DNA of 64,000 bases from Butyrivibrio sp. YAB3001. Lineage in GTDB: Bacteria > Bacillota > Clostridia > Lachnospirales > Lachnospiraceae. This document shows, one piece after another, positions 38,461 through 47,496 of the stretch (its first letter is position 1; each line of letters opens with the position of its first letter). Location of the stretch: positions 616,833 through 680,832 of the forward strand of contig NZ_FOKR01000002.1 in NCBI RefSeq assembly GCF_900112195.1. Direction: 5' to 3'. Both the position numbers and the translations under genes were made by a program. The notes below the pieces were generated by a model that was given only the letters and a program-made list of their open reading frames with translations, had not been told where the DNA came from and ran no database searches.

Positions 38461-40155
38461 TTAATCAACAGAATTGATAAGGCCAAAGATTTCCTCTTTA
38501 ATCTGCTTGTTGGTAGCAAGTGCATTTTCTCTGCTATCTCTGTTTGAATAGAAATAGAACTTGATCTTAGGCTCCGTTCCTGAAGGCCTGATAGCAAACC
38601 ATGAGCCGTTATCAAGGAAAAGTCTTATGGCATTCTGCGGTGGAATATCCTCATAACCATTGATATAATCAATGACTTTTTCAACTTTGGCGCCTGCAAC
38701 TTCAGTAGGAATGTTTTCTCTAAACCACTTCATCATGCGCTGAATGCGCTGTGCTCCGGGAATACCCTCAAGTACGATATTGGGTTCATCCTCTGCAAAG
38801 AAACCATATTTAGCATATATCTCCTGCAAAACGTCCCACAATGTCTTCCCCTGCTTGCGATAATATGCTGCTGCCTCTGCCACAAGCATACCTGCTGATA
38901 TACCATCTTTATCACGAATATCTTCACAAACCGCATATCCAACAGACTCTTCATATCCAAAAAGATATGTATAACCGTTCTCATGGAGATATGGAATCTT
39001 ACCGCAAATATTCTTAAATCCGGTAAGAGTCTCAAACATCTCAACACCATAGGCTTTAGCCATAATAGTCGATAAAGTTGAAGTAACTATGGACTTAACA
39101 ATAGCGCCCTTTGCAGGAAGTGTTCCCGCATCCTTACGTCCTTCAAGAACATAGTTTACAAGAAGATAACCTGTCTGATTTCCGTTAAGCGGGATATAAT
39201 TCCCGTTATCATCTCTTATCTCAATGGCAAATCTGTCTGAATCCGGATCTGTTGCCATTAAGAGCTCAGCACCAAACTCGCGTCCGTACTGCTCACTTAA
39301 TTTAAAGGCCTTTGGATCCTCAGGGTTAGGATAGCCAACTGTTGTAAAATCAGGATCAGGATTTTCCTGTTCAGGGACTATCTTCCAATTATTGAATCCT
39401 CTGTCTGTCAGCATCTGTCTGAATGGCACAGAGCCGCAGCCATTAAGAGGTGTATATACAAGCGGAATGGAAAGATCCAGCTCATCACCTTCATGAATTG
39501 CCATTCCCTCAATTTTATCAAGATATTCCCTGTCATACTCTTCGCCAAGTACAATAATCTTACCTGCTTTGACACCTTCCTCAAAGTCAGAAGCCTTAAT
39601 TCCGCTCCATATATCAACAGCATTGATCTTCTCTGTCATACCGTCTGCGATATCGGATGAAACCTGGCATCCATCATCCCAGTATGCCTTGTAGCCATTG
39701 TATTCCTTTGGATTGTGGGAAGCAGTTATGTTAATTCCGGACACCGTGCCGAGCCTTCTAATCATAAATGCAAGCTCCGGTGTTGGTCTTAAATCCGGGA
39801 ATGTGTAAACCTTTATACCGTTAGCCGCAAAAATACCTGCTGCCAGTCTTGAAAACTCTTTTGAAAAATGTCTTGGATCATGAGCGATGATAACGCCCTT
39901 CTCGCAAGCCTCTTTTCCCTTAGAAACAATAAAATCAGCGACTCCCTGTGAAGCCTTTCCAACTGTGAAGACATTCATACGGTTTGTACCTGCTCCAACC
40001 TTGCCACGAAGTCCTGCTGTACCAAATGATAAATCCTGATAGAATCTCTCTTCTATCTCTTTATCATTGTCCTTGATAGAAAGCAGCTCTTCCTTTAACG
40101 GATCGGAATCCTCTAATTTTGTAAGCCACTCTTCATATCTTTCTTTGTAATTCAT
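38461..40155 (-). CDS. pgcA: Phospho-sugar mutase (phosphoglucomutase, PgcA type)
   Basis: An enzyme of 564 residues interconverting glucose-6- and glucose-1-phosphate. The active-site serine loop is TASHNPKEYNGYK (Ser near residue 145). The metal loop is DPDSDRFAIE (about 305), the sugar-binding loop is GYEESVGY and the phosphate-binding loop is RPSGTEPK near the C terminus. Length matches the long Firmicutes form, not the short GlmM type. It would supply glucose-1-phosphate to glgC. ATG follows AAGGAGG. Confidence 0.95.
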   Translation of the reverse strand: MNYKERYEEWLTKLEDSDPLKEELLSIKDNDKEIEERFYQDLSFGTAGLRGKVGAGTNRMNVFTVGKASQGVADFIVSKGKEACEKGVIIAHDPRHFSKEFSRLAAGIFAANGIKVYTFPDLRPTPELAFMIRRLGTVSGINITASHNPKEYNGYKAYWDDGCQVSSDIADGMTEKINAVDIWSGIKASDFEEGVKAGKIIVLGEEYDREYLDKIEGMAIHEGDELDLSIPLVYTPLNGCGSVPFRQMLTDRGFNNWKIVPEQENPDPDFTTVGYPNPEDPKAFKLSEQYGREFGAELLMATDPDSDRFAIEIRDDNGNYIPLNGNQTGYLLVNYVLEGRKDAGTLPAKGAIVKSIVTSTLSTIMAKAYGVEMFETLTGFKNICGKIPYLHENGYTYLFGYEESVGYAVCEDIRDKDGISAGMLVAEAAAYYRKQGKTLWDVLQEIYAKYGFFAEDEPNIVLEGIPGAQRIQRMMKWFRENIPTEVAGAKVEKVIDYINGYEDIPPQNAIRLFLDNGSWFAIRPSGTEPKIKFYFYSNRDSRENALATNKQIKEEIFGLINSVD

Positions 40156-40337
40156 ATTTTAACCTCCTTGGTAAAACGTCCTCTTAAACCATTTTATCAT
40201 TTTTAACAGCATATTTGCTACTATTCTCAATTACATTGTGCTAAACTTGTTACTATCCATTTGCCAAAAGAATCAGCTAACAAATGAAATCTAAATTTGT
40301 CTCAAACTATTTTTCTATAAACAGAAAGGAAGTTTTT

Positions 40338-40904
40338 ATGAGAATCGAAAAAGTATCTGTAAGTGATGCAAAAGAATTGCTGGAAATATACGCTCCATAT
40401 GTGGAGAACACAGCAATTACTTTTGAATATGAAGTCCCAGGCGTTTTGGAATTTGAATCCAGGATCAAAAATATTTCCGCTAAATATCCCTATATAAAGG
40501 CCGTAGATGATAACGGAAAAATATTGGGCTATGCCTATGCCACAAGTTTCAAGGGAAGAAAAGCCTACGACTGGTCTGTGGAGAGCACTGTCTACGTGCG
40601 TGAAGATCATAAAAGAGGCGGCGTAGGAAAAAAACTCTACGAAGCACTTGAAACCTCTCTTGCAAAAATGGGAATCTTAAACGTCAATGCCTGCATCGCT
40701 TTCCTTAAAGAAGGCGTTTCTGACGCACATCTTACAAATGACAGTTTCTTTTTCCATGAGAAAATGGGCTATACTCTCGTTGGCACATTCCATGATTCAG
40801 GTTATAAATTCGGCACCTGGTATGACATGATCTGGATGGAAAAGATGCTTGGGCAGCACAGCACTTCTCCAATGGATGTAGCCTTTGGGAAATGGGACAT
40901 TTAA
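40338..40904 (+). CDS. GNAT acetyltransferase (phosphinothricin/amino-acid type)
   Basis: A protein of 188 residues in the GNAT fold. It has the Pat-like opening (IYAPYVENTAITFEYEVP), the AYATSFKGRKAYDWSVESTVYV segment and the acetyl-CoA loop RGGVGKKLYEAL. Relatives acetylate phosphinothricin, methionine sulfone or other small amines. ATG 40338 follows AGAAAGGAAG, so the longer frame is not used. It ends only 3 bp from the convergent TRIC-like gene, with no terminator visible between them. Confidence 0.88.
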   Translation: MRIEKVSVSDAKELLEIYAPYVENTAITFEYEVPGVLEFESRIKNISAKYPYIKAVDDNGKILGYAYATSFKGRKAYDWSVESTVYVREDHKRGGVGKKLYEALETSLAKMGILNVNACIAFLKEGVSDAHLTNDSFFFHEKMGYTLVGTFHDSGYKFGTWYDMIWMEKMLGQHSTSPMDVAFGKWDI

Positions 40905-40907
40905 TTC

Positions 40908-41555
40908 CTACTCATTTATCTGAACTTTTGGAAGATTCCATCTGAAATGTCTTGCCAAGACACGTAAAAGGATAACCAGTACAAAACTGCAGACCATTGC
41001 TGCGTTCCAGGCATTCATCATTTCATGGATAAATACCATTAATATTCCACCGATTATAACCGGAAGGGCGTAAACATGCTTTACAAAAATAGCAGGCATC
41101 TGATTGGAAAGGACATCTCTTAAGACACCACCGCCTACTCCGGTTATAAATCCAAGAAATACCAACAAAAACAGATTGTCCTCATATCCAAAGTTTGCGC
41201 CTATCATTACTCCGTCTACCATAAATGCAGACAGCCCCAAAGTATCAAATACAAACAGTCCCCTGTCATAGACTCCGGAAAATTTCTTGGGAACCCCCTT
41301 GTGATAATACATAATAAGAAAAACAATATTGGCAACGATTGCAGCTACCAATACATAAAAAGGGTTAACAAACATCTGAGGCGGAAAACTTCCCATAACA
41401 ATATCTCTTATCACTCCTCCGCCACACGCTGTGACAATTGCCAGAATATTAACACCGAAAACATCCATTTTTTTATGGATACCGGTTATGGCTCCCGAAA
41501 TCGCAAAAGCCACCGTCCCTATAAAATCAAATATTCCAAGCAAAATCACTGACAT
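40908..41555 (-). CDS. TRIC-like / UPF0126 membrane protein (YicG type)
   Basis: A protein of 215 residues with seven membrane spans and an internal repeat of the UPF0126 domain: GTVAFAISGAITGIHKKMDVFGVNILAIVTACGGGVIRD and GLSAFMVDGVMIG...ITGVGGGVLRDVL. This glycine-rich GGGxxRD pattern is that of trimeric intracellular cation channel homologues. Ion or small-molecule conductance is assumed from the family. ATG 41555 follows AGGAGAGAAGAG. It is a single gene, divergent from the FIST-GGDEF gene. Confidence 0.88.
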   Translation of the reverse strand: MSVILLGIFDFIGTVAFAISGAITGIHKKMDVFGVNILAIVTACGGGVIRDIVMGSFPPQMFVNPFYVLVAAIVANIVFLIMYYHKGVPKKFSGVYDRGLFVFDTLGLSAFMVDGVMIGANFGYEDNLFLLVFLGFITGVGGGVLRDVLSNQMPAIFVKHVYALPVIIGGILMVFIHEMMNAWNAAMVCSFVLVILLRVLARHFRWNLPKVQINE

Positions 41556-41697
41556 CTCTTCTCTCCTAAAACGCTTTTTGGCTCTTATAAAAATTCCATA
41601 AAATCGCACCACAATATTCTACTTCCTAAATCAATAAAAATGAAGTATTATTTACTTTAGTTTTAAGATATTTACATGCAATTACCGAGGTAAAACA

Positions 41698-43467
41698 TTG
41701 AAACAGTTTAATTATGAACTTACAAATCCATCAGAAGCCAATAACGCACTTAACGAGGTATATCACTACACAAGTTCACACCCCTATAAGTCCATTCTTT
41801 TCCATCTATATTCAATAGTTTTTACAGATGAACAGATAAATCTGGTTCAGCAGACGATACAGGACATTTATCCTGATGCCAGTATTGGCGGAACAAGTTC
41901 CAACGGCGATATCTGCGATGGACATTTAGCTGAATATGGAATGGTCATGGCTGTATCAGTTTTTGACTCAACAGATACTATAGCCCATATGTATGCCTGC
42001 GCCCTGGGAAAAGAATCTGAGATTGGAAAAGCAATCAGAGAAACAATTGACACTACTCCCGAAATAAGGGCTGCCGAGGTACTTATTACATTAAAGACCA
42101 TCAACTCACATAAAGTTCTTAACGAGATTGAAAAATGCAATAAGGACGTAATGATCTTTGGCGGCGGAAGTGCCAATGAAGATATTTCAGAGACCTACAC
42201 CAGTGTCATCAATGCAACCGATGTTTGTCACTCCGGCGTTTTGCTGATAACCTATGCCGGCAATGATTTCAACATTGATATTCATCATGCCATCGGCTGG
42301 AAACCTTTGGGAAAAGACCTTACAGCCACCAGGATAGAAGGCAAAACCCTCTATGAGCTTGACGATATTCCTGCTGCTCAGATTTACAGCAGATATCTTG
42401 ATATTCAGGCAGATGACGATTTCTTTGCTAATATTTTGGAGTTTCCTATCATGTCCACTCAGCATGGGCAGCATGTACTAAGACTCCCTTTCTCCTGTAA
42501 TTCAGAAGACGGTTCTATTTTACTTGCCGCAGATCTGGACAAAGGCACTAAGGTCAACCTGTCCTACGGCGACCCTGACGTAATTAAAGGCGACGTGGAA
42601 GCCCTGACATATACAGTTCGTGATTTTGCCCCTCAGGCTATTTTTCTTTATTCCTGTGGTGTAAGGCGGCTTTATTGGAAATATCTTATCAATAAAGAGA
42701 CCGGGCCTTTCAGCAAGATTGCTCCTGTAAGCGGCTTTTATTCAAGTGGTGAGATCATGCGCATGGATGACTATCTCATTGAGCATCATGTAACTCTGAT
42801 TGCCATAAGTATGCGCGAAGGCGGCTTTGCCAAGGCCCAGCCTACCGGCAATGGCGACAAAAAGATAGAAATGTCCGAAGAACAGAAAATGCACGGTCAG
42901 ATCTCAATGGTAAGAAGACTTGCCAACTTCATCAATGTAACTGCTGCCGAGCTTCGAGCTGCCAACGAAGAATTACAGCAAATGGCAGAAACAGACTCTC
43001 TCACAGGTCTGTATAACAGACGTATGCTTGATAACCTTGTAAGACTTGCCGTTGAACACTCGAACCACCTTAATATAAATCTTATATTTGGAATTATCGA
43101 TATTGATGACTTTAAAGCAACAAACGATACCTTCGGCCATGCCCAGGGCGATATCGTGTTAAAAGAGCTTACAAGTATAGCCAAAGAAAAAATAATGACT
43201 GTCAAAAACGGAATCATTGGACGTTGGGGCGGTGAAGAATTTCTTTTCATACTCCCTGACACTGAGCTTAGTGAAGCCAAAGAGTTAGTAGACAGTATCA
43301 GAATAAAGATTTCTCAGACTGATTTCGGCGAAGTCGGCCATAAGACTATCAGCATAGGAATGACACAATATATTCAAAATGAATCCGCCGAAGATGTATT
43401 CCACAGAGCAGATGCCGCTTTATATGAAGCAAAAGAAACCGGCAAAAATAAGCTCTGCATAAAGTAA
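41698..43467 (+). CDS. FIST sensor-diguanylate cyclase
   Basis: A protein of 589 residues without membrane spans. The FIST N domain (about 30-215: GGTSSNGDICDG, GGGSANED) and FIST C domain (about 225-375) form a sensor for small ligands, probably amino acids. A short coiled linker leads to GGDEF (about 420-589) with GRWGGEEF (GGEEF 511-515), so it is predicted to make cyclic-di-GMP. No RxxD product-inhibition site precedes it. The start is TTG 41698 after CGAGGT. A bidirectional terminator follows. Confidence 0.88.
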   Translation: MKQFNYELTNPSEANNALNEVYHYTSSHPYKSILFHLYSIVFTDEQINLVQQTIQDIYPDASIGGTSSNGDICDGHLAEYGMVMAVSVFDSTDTIAHMYACALGKESEIGKAIRETIDTTPEIRAAEVLITLKTINSHKVLNEIEKCNKDVMIFGGGSANEDISETYTSVINATDVCHSGVLLITYAGNDFNIDIHHAIGWKPLGKDLTATRIEGKTLYELDDIPAAQIYSRYLDIQADDDFFANILEFPIMSTQHGQHVLRLPFSCNSEDGSILLAADLDKGTKVNLSYGDPDVIKGDVEALTYTVRDFAPQAIFLYSCGVRRLYWKYLINKETGPFSKIAPVSGFYSSGEIMRMDDYLIEHHVTLIAISMREGGFAKAQPTGNGDKKIEMSEEQKMHGQISMVRRLANFINVTAAELRAANEELQQMAETDSLTGLYNRRMLDNLVRLAVEHSNHLNINLIFGIIDIDDFKATNDTFGHAQGDIVLKELTSIAKEKIMTVKNGIIGRWGGEEFLFILPDTELSEAKELVDSIRIKISQTDFGEVGHKTISIGMTQYIQNESAEDVFHRADAALYEAKETGKNKLCIK

Positions 43468-43528
43468 AGATCAAAAATGATGTCACAGATTACTCCGTAT
43501 AATATCAAATTCTTAATTAAATAATTTA

Positions 43529-43574
43529 AAAAGAAGGTTAATCCTGCACACTTAGCCAGAATTAACCTTCTTTT
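43529..43574. terminator. Bidirectional terminator between convergent genes
   Basis: A 14-bp perfect stem (AAAAGAAGGTTAAT at 43529-43542 with 43561-43574), T-rich on both strands. Confidence 0.88.
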
Positions 43575-43589
43575 ATTTCTTTATCCTAC

Positions 43590-43635
43590 AAAAATGATAT
43601 CACGAATTGTTCTTCACAATGTGCTCTCACAATCC
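43590..43635. repeat. REP-like palindromic repeat, copy B
   Basis: A 46-bp unit ending GCTCTCACAATCC, near-identical to copy A at 5157-5201. A partial copy (AAAAATGATGTCACAGATT) lies just upstream at about 43474. It stands 10 bp beyond the stop of the PTS IIC-like gene. Confidence 0.6.
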
Positions 43636-43644
43636 TACGAAACA

Positions 43645-44724
43645 TTACAACTTCATATCACCATCTTTTACCCAGCCTATCTTCTTAAGTCCTGCATTTA
43701 TAGCAAGTGACAATACAGCAGGTAAAACAAAAGATATCATAGCAAGTCCGAGCCAGTCAAAACCTGTTATTGCAGCCTTGCTGCCCTGTGCAACATCATT
43801 TACCCAACCGGTATAAACACCGATCTGACCAACAAGTCCGCAGGTTCCCATTCCTGATGAAACAGGAGCTCCATTCATCTTAAGCTTAAAGATGCAGGTA
43901 GCAATAGGGCCTGTGATAGCAGAAGCAACAGTAGGCGCGATCCAGATCTTAGGATTTCTGATAATATTACCCATCTGGAGCATTGAAGTTCCGATTCCCT
44001 GTGAAACCAGACCTCCCCATTTATTTTCCTTGAATGAAATAACAGCAAAACCAATCATCTGAGCGCAGCATCCTGCCACTGCTGCTCCACCTGCAAGACC
44101 TGTAAGTCCAAGAGCTGCACAGATCGCTGCGGAGGAAATAGGAAGTGTAAGCGCCATTCCCACAACTACTGCCACAACTATTCCCATAAGGAAAGGTCTA
44201 AGGTCTGTTGCCCACATGATAAGATTACCAAGCTTCATTGATGCCTGACCAATAGGAGGTGCTATAAGCCATGAAAAGAACATTCCAATTCCGATAGTAA
44301 CAAGTGGTGTAACAAGGATATCTACCTTTGTTTCTTTTGAAATAGCCTTACCACATTCTGCTGCGATGATTGCAACAAACAGTACTGCAAGAGGGCCGCC
44401 TGCTCCGCCAAGAGCATTTGCTGCAAAACCAACAGTGATCATAGAAAAAAGAACAAGAGGCGGACATTTAAGAGCATAACCGATTGCAACTGCCATTGCC
44501 GGGCCACTCATTGCTGAAGCAAGTCCACCTACTGTATAGTCGACATTTGCTATCGTTGCCACCGTCTCTGTCAAAAAAGAAATCTTAAACTGATTACCGA
44601 TTGTGTTAATAATTGTTCCGATCAAAAGTGAACAAAACAATCCCTGCGCCATAGCGCCTAGTGCATCGATGCCATATCTCCTCAAGGATATCTCGATGCC
44701 TTTTCTCTTCAAAAACTCTTTCAT
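43645..44724 (-). CDS. PTS IIC-like membrane protein (PfoR / EIIC_2 type)
   Basis: A polytopic protein of 359 residues with about nine spans, glycine-rich (GGLASAMSGPAMAVAIGYAL, GGAAVAGCCAQMIG). It matches the PTS_EIIC_2 family typified by clostridial PfoR. No EIIA or EIIB domain or gene adjoins it, so sugar phosphotransfer is unproven; PfoR has been linked to regulation. The ATG at 44722-44724 follows GGGAGAG; the GTG directly before it is an alternative start. REP-like copy B follows the gene. Confidence 0.82.
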   Translation of the reverse strand: MKEFLKRKGIEISLRRYGIDALGAMAQGLFCSLLIGTIINTIGNQFKISFLTETVATIANVDYTVGGLASAMSGPAMAVAIGYALKCPPLVLFSMITVGFAANALGGAGGPLAVLFVAIIAAECGKAISKETKVDILVTPLVTIGIGMFFSWLIAPPIGQASMKLGNLIMWATDLRPFLMGIVVAVVVGMALTLPISSAAICAALGLTGLAGGAAVAGCCAQMIGFAVISFKENKWGGLVSQGIGTSMLQMGNIIRNPKIWIAPTVASAITGPIATCIFKLKMNGAPVSSGMGTCGLVGQIGVYTGWVNDVAQGSKAAITGFDWLGLAMISFVLPAVLSLAINAGLKKIGWVKDGDMKL

Positions 44725-44857
44725 CACACACTCTCCCTTTTTGTTATTCTTTTTTTTGCCTCTGACAACATATTATGCACGATATGCACTTGTTATACAA
44801 GATGGGTTTTTAATAAACATTAATACATATTTCATATAGATGCACTTCTTAAATATA

Positions 44858-44892
44858 TTGACAATCATTTGATTAACCGATACGGTTATAAT
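44858..44892 (+). promoter_or_regulatory. Promoter/operator region of the CapA gene
   Basis: TTGACA (44858-44863) and TATAAT (44887-44892) are separated by 23 bp, longer than usual. The dyad TAACCG-ATA-CGGTTA (44874-44888) lies between and overlaps the -10, suggesting a repressor or activator site. Confidence 0.45.
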
Positions 44893-44930
44893 CATAAAAA
44901 CAATGATGTAGAGGTCAAAAGTGATACTTT

Positions 44931-46295
44931 ATGAAATCTAAACGCATATATATTCTTATTCCATTAATATCATTACTTCTATCCGGCTGTAGCCAGAAAG
45001 TGGCTAACAATATTGAAGTTCCTACTGATGAAACTCATATAGAGAGCAAGGACAGTGGTGACAATATAGCTTCATCATCCACCACATCTGAGAGCAAAGC
45101 TGCTGCACAGACCTCCAATGCTGAATCAACTGATGCAATCGACAACAATGATGAAAGCAATGCAGATTCTTCCACCGCTACCACCATTTCCAATGATGAT
45201 TCTCTTTCTACAGAAAGTACCGCTATCAGTGAATCAGACGATATCACCATCCTGATGGTGGGTGACATCTTGCTTCATACGCCTATCGAAGATGCTGCAA
45301 AAGATGAAAATGGAAATTACAATTTCGATTTTATATTTGCAGATCTCAAAGATGAGATATCTGCTGCCGATCTGGCAATAGTTAATCAGGAAGTCATAAT
45401 CGGCGGAGAGGAACTTGGAGTTTCAGGGTATCCCGGTTTTAATGCGCCTGTTGAAATAGGCGATGCACTGGTAGATGCCGGTTTTGATGTTGTCTGCCAT
45501 TCCACAAACCATGTGCTTGACAAAGGCAAAACAGGTCTTGTGAATTGTTATAACTATTGGAAAGAAAAACATCCCGAGATAACTGTGATTGGAATCAACA
45601 GTAATGAAGATGAATATAATAATATCGATATCATAGAAAAGAAAGGTGTCAGAATAGCCATTCTTAACTACACCTACGGAACAAATGGCATTCCGCTTCC
45701 TTCTGATATGCCCTACGCAGTAGATTTACTTGATAAGGAAAAGATCATCACCGACTTAAAATATGCCGAAGAAAATGCCGACTTTACCATCGTCTGCCCT
45801 CACTGGGGAACTGAATACAATCTTGGCATAGATTCTAATCAGGAATACTATACTGAGCTTTTTAGAACCTATGGGGCAGATCTTGTCCTTGGGACTCACC
45901 CCCATGTGATCGAGCCCATAGAAATGTTTGAAGATAATAATACCCCCATCACAAATAATCACGGCGATGGGGATATGCTTGTTTACTATTCACTTGGCAA
46001 CTTTGTCAACTGGACATCTTCAAGCGGAGATGGTATCGCAAACAGAATGGTAGGCGGAATGGCACAGATTACCATTGGCAAAGATTCTAACAATGAACTT
46101 GCCATCAAAGACTACGGTGTCCGCTCTATAGTCTGCCATCTCCGGACAGGCCATGAAGGAATTTCAGTGTATCCACTATCTGATTATTCAGAATCTCTTG
46201 CAAATACCAATGAGATCATCAAACAAGATTCTCACTTTTCCAAAGAATACTGCGTCGATCTCTGCAATAAAGTGTGGGGCGATATCTGGAAATGA
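44931..46295 (+). CDS. CapA-family surface lipoprotein
   Basis: A protein of 454 residues. It has a lipoprotein signal with lipobox LSGC (Cys near residue 20), then a Ser/Thr/Asp-rich spacer (about 25-100), then a CapA/poly-gamma-glutamate-synthesis phosphoesterase-like domain (about 105-400). Motifs are ILMVGDILLHTP, NQEVIIGGEELG, CHSTNHVLDKGKTG, CPHWGTEYN and GTHPHVIEPIE, which supply the Asp/His metal ligands. It is exposed outside the cell; a role in capsule or cell-wall polymer handling is inferred from the family. Confidence 0.87.
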   Translation: MKSKRIYILIPLISLLLSGCSQKVANNIEVPTDETHIESKDSGDNIASSSTTSESKAAAQTSNAESTDAIDNNDESNADSSTATTISNDDSLSTESTAISESDDITILMVGDILLHTPIEDAAKDENGNYNFDFIFADLKDEISAADLAIVNQEVIIGGEELGVSGYPGFNAPVEIGDALVDAGFDVVCHSTNHVLDKGKTGLVNCYNYWKEKHPEITVIGINSNEDEYNNIDIIEKKGVRIAILNYTYGTNGIPLPSDMPYAVDLLDKEKIITDLKYAEENADFTIVCPHWGTEYNLGIDSNQEYYTELFRTYGADLVLGTHPHVIEPIEMFEDNNTPITNNHGDGDMLVYYSLGNFVNWTSSSGDGIANRMVGGMAQITIGKDSNNELAIKDYGVRSIVCHLRTGHEGISVYPLSDYSESLANTNEIIKQDSHFSKEYCVDLCNKVWGDIWK

Positions 46296-46357
46296 GATAA
46301 CATCAACAGCTGATGACAACGCCTTGTTTATCACTAAAGAATAATTTTTTACAAAAA

Positions 46358-46397
46358 AAGCACATCGGTCAGTTGAAAAAAACTGTACGGTGTGCTT
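46358..46397. terminator. Terminator between capA-like gene and mraY
   Basis: AAGCACA...CAGTT (46358-46374) pairs with AACTG...TGTGCTT (46381-46397). The strongest T-run is on the minus strand, serving mraY. Confidence 0.78.
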
Positions 46398-46438
46398 CTA
46401 ATATTCTGTCAACTATAGGTTCTTTTTCCAGTTTTGTT

Positions 46439-47401
46439 TTACCCTGCTAAATAATAAACTACCGTGCATATCACAATCTGTATGATAGCAAATCTGAAAA
46501 CACACTGTGTATTGGACCAGCCCCAAACTTTTCTGACCTGGTCATGAAGCGGTGTTCTGACATTTTTTAAAATATGAATTTTCAAAAATCTCAAAAGGAA
46601 TACCTTTAAAAGTCCCAAGCCGCCATCCAATATGAACACAAGGCAGATTGGAATAAAAATGAAGGGATCACCTGACTTGAGTGCACAGATAGCAAGGAAA
46701 AGTCCAAGCGATCTTGAACCGGCATCTCCCATCATAAGTATGCTTGGTGTAGCATTGAACCATAGATATGCCAAAAGAACTGCAACAAACACAAATATCA
46801 TCGGTGCAAACAAGGTGCCTGCCCCCACCTTTTGCATAAAGCAATAAAAGCCCAAAAGTGAAACGATGCCGACGCCCCCCGAAAGGCCATCAACTCCATC
46901 AGAGCAGTTTGTAACATTGATGCTTGTCCAGATAACTATAACTGAGAGGATTGCAAAAACTACCGTGGGCATTACAAAAGAAGTTCTAAATACAGCAAGC
47001 CTTATTTCTGTAGTGTTATTGCATAAAAACACTACAGTTGTAAAAATGGCCACCATAAGATCCAGTGCGCCTTTTAAATACTCTCCCCATGGAGTCCTTG
47101 CTGCGTCATCCAAAAATCCTGTCATCATAGCCACGAATACCAATACCAGATATAAACCATGCTCCAGGCTCATGGGCGCAAAAAGGGCTGCCATTACGGC
47201 AAATACTGATATAAATATAATTCCTGCGCCTCTCGGCTTTCCGGCAGATTTTTCTCCCTCTACAGCGAAAGCTCTTCCGCCGTCTCTTGGTAAAAGCTTA
47301 GATAAAAACTGAAGTAAAACAGCTGTAAGTGCAAAACTTAAGAATAAGCCAAGTGGAACCAAAGCCTTTTCTGAGTTCATTGATAATAGATTATTTAACA
47401 T
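46439..47401 (-). CDS. mraY: MraY, phospho-MurNAc-pentapeptide transferase
   Basis: A protein of 320 residues with about ten spans that loads UDP-MurNAc-pentapeptide onto undecaprenyl phosphate, the first membrane step of peptidoglycan synthesis. The conserved loops are GFLDDAARTPWGEYLKG (Asp-Asp), NCSDGVDGLSGG and MMGDAGSRSLG, and TPLHDQVRKVWGWSNTQ carries the conserved His. ATG follows GTAGGAGAAAATG. Unusually it stands alone and not in a division/cell-wall cluster, so it may be a second copy. Confidence 0.9.
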   Translation of the reverse strand: MLNNLLSMNSEKALVPLGLFLSFALTAVLLQFLSKLLPRDGGRAFAVEGEKSAGKPRGAGIIFISVFAVMAALFAPMSLEHGLYLVLVFVAMMTGFLDDAARTPWGEYLKGALDLMVAIFTTVVFLCNNTTEIRLAVFRTSFVMPTVVFAILSVIVIWTSINVTNCSDGVDGLSGGVGIVSLLGFYCFMQKVGAGTLFAPMIFVFVAVLLAYLWFNATPSILMMGDAGSRSLGLFLAICALKSGDPFIFIPICLVFILDGGLGLLKVFLLRFLKIHILKNVRTPLHDQVRKVWGWSNTQCVFRFAIIQIVICTVVYYLAG

Positions 47402-47496
47402 AACATTTTCTCCTACATCACTATCTTTTCATATAAAAGCATCTACCATTATATGTATGGCTTTAGAACTCGTCAATTATCGAAGCAACAGACTTT

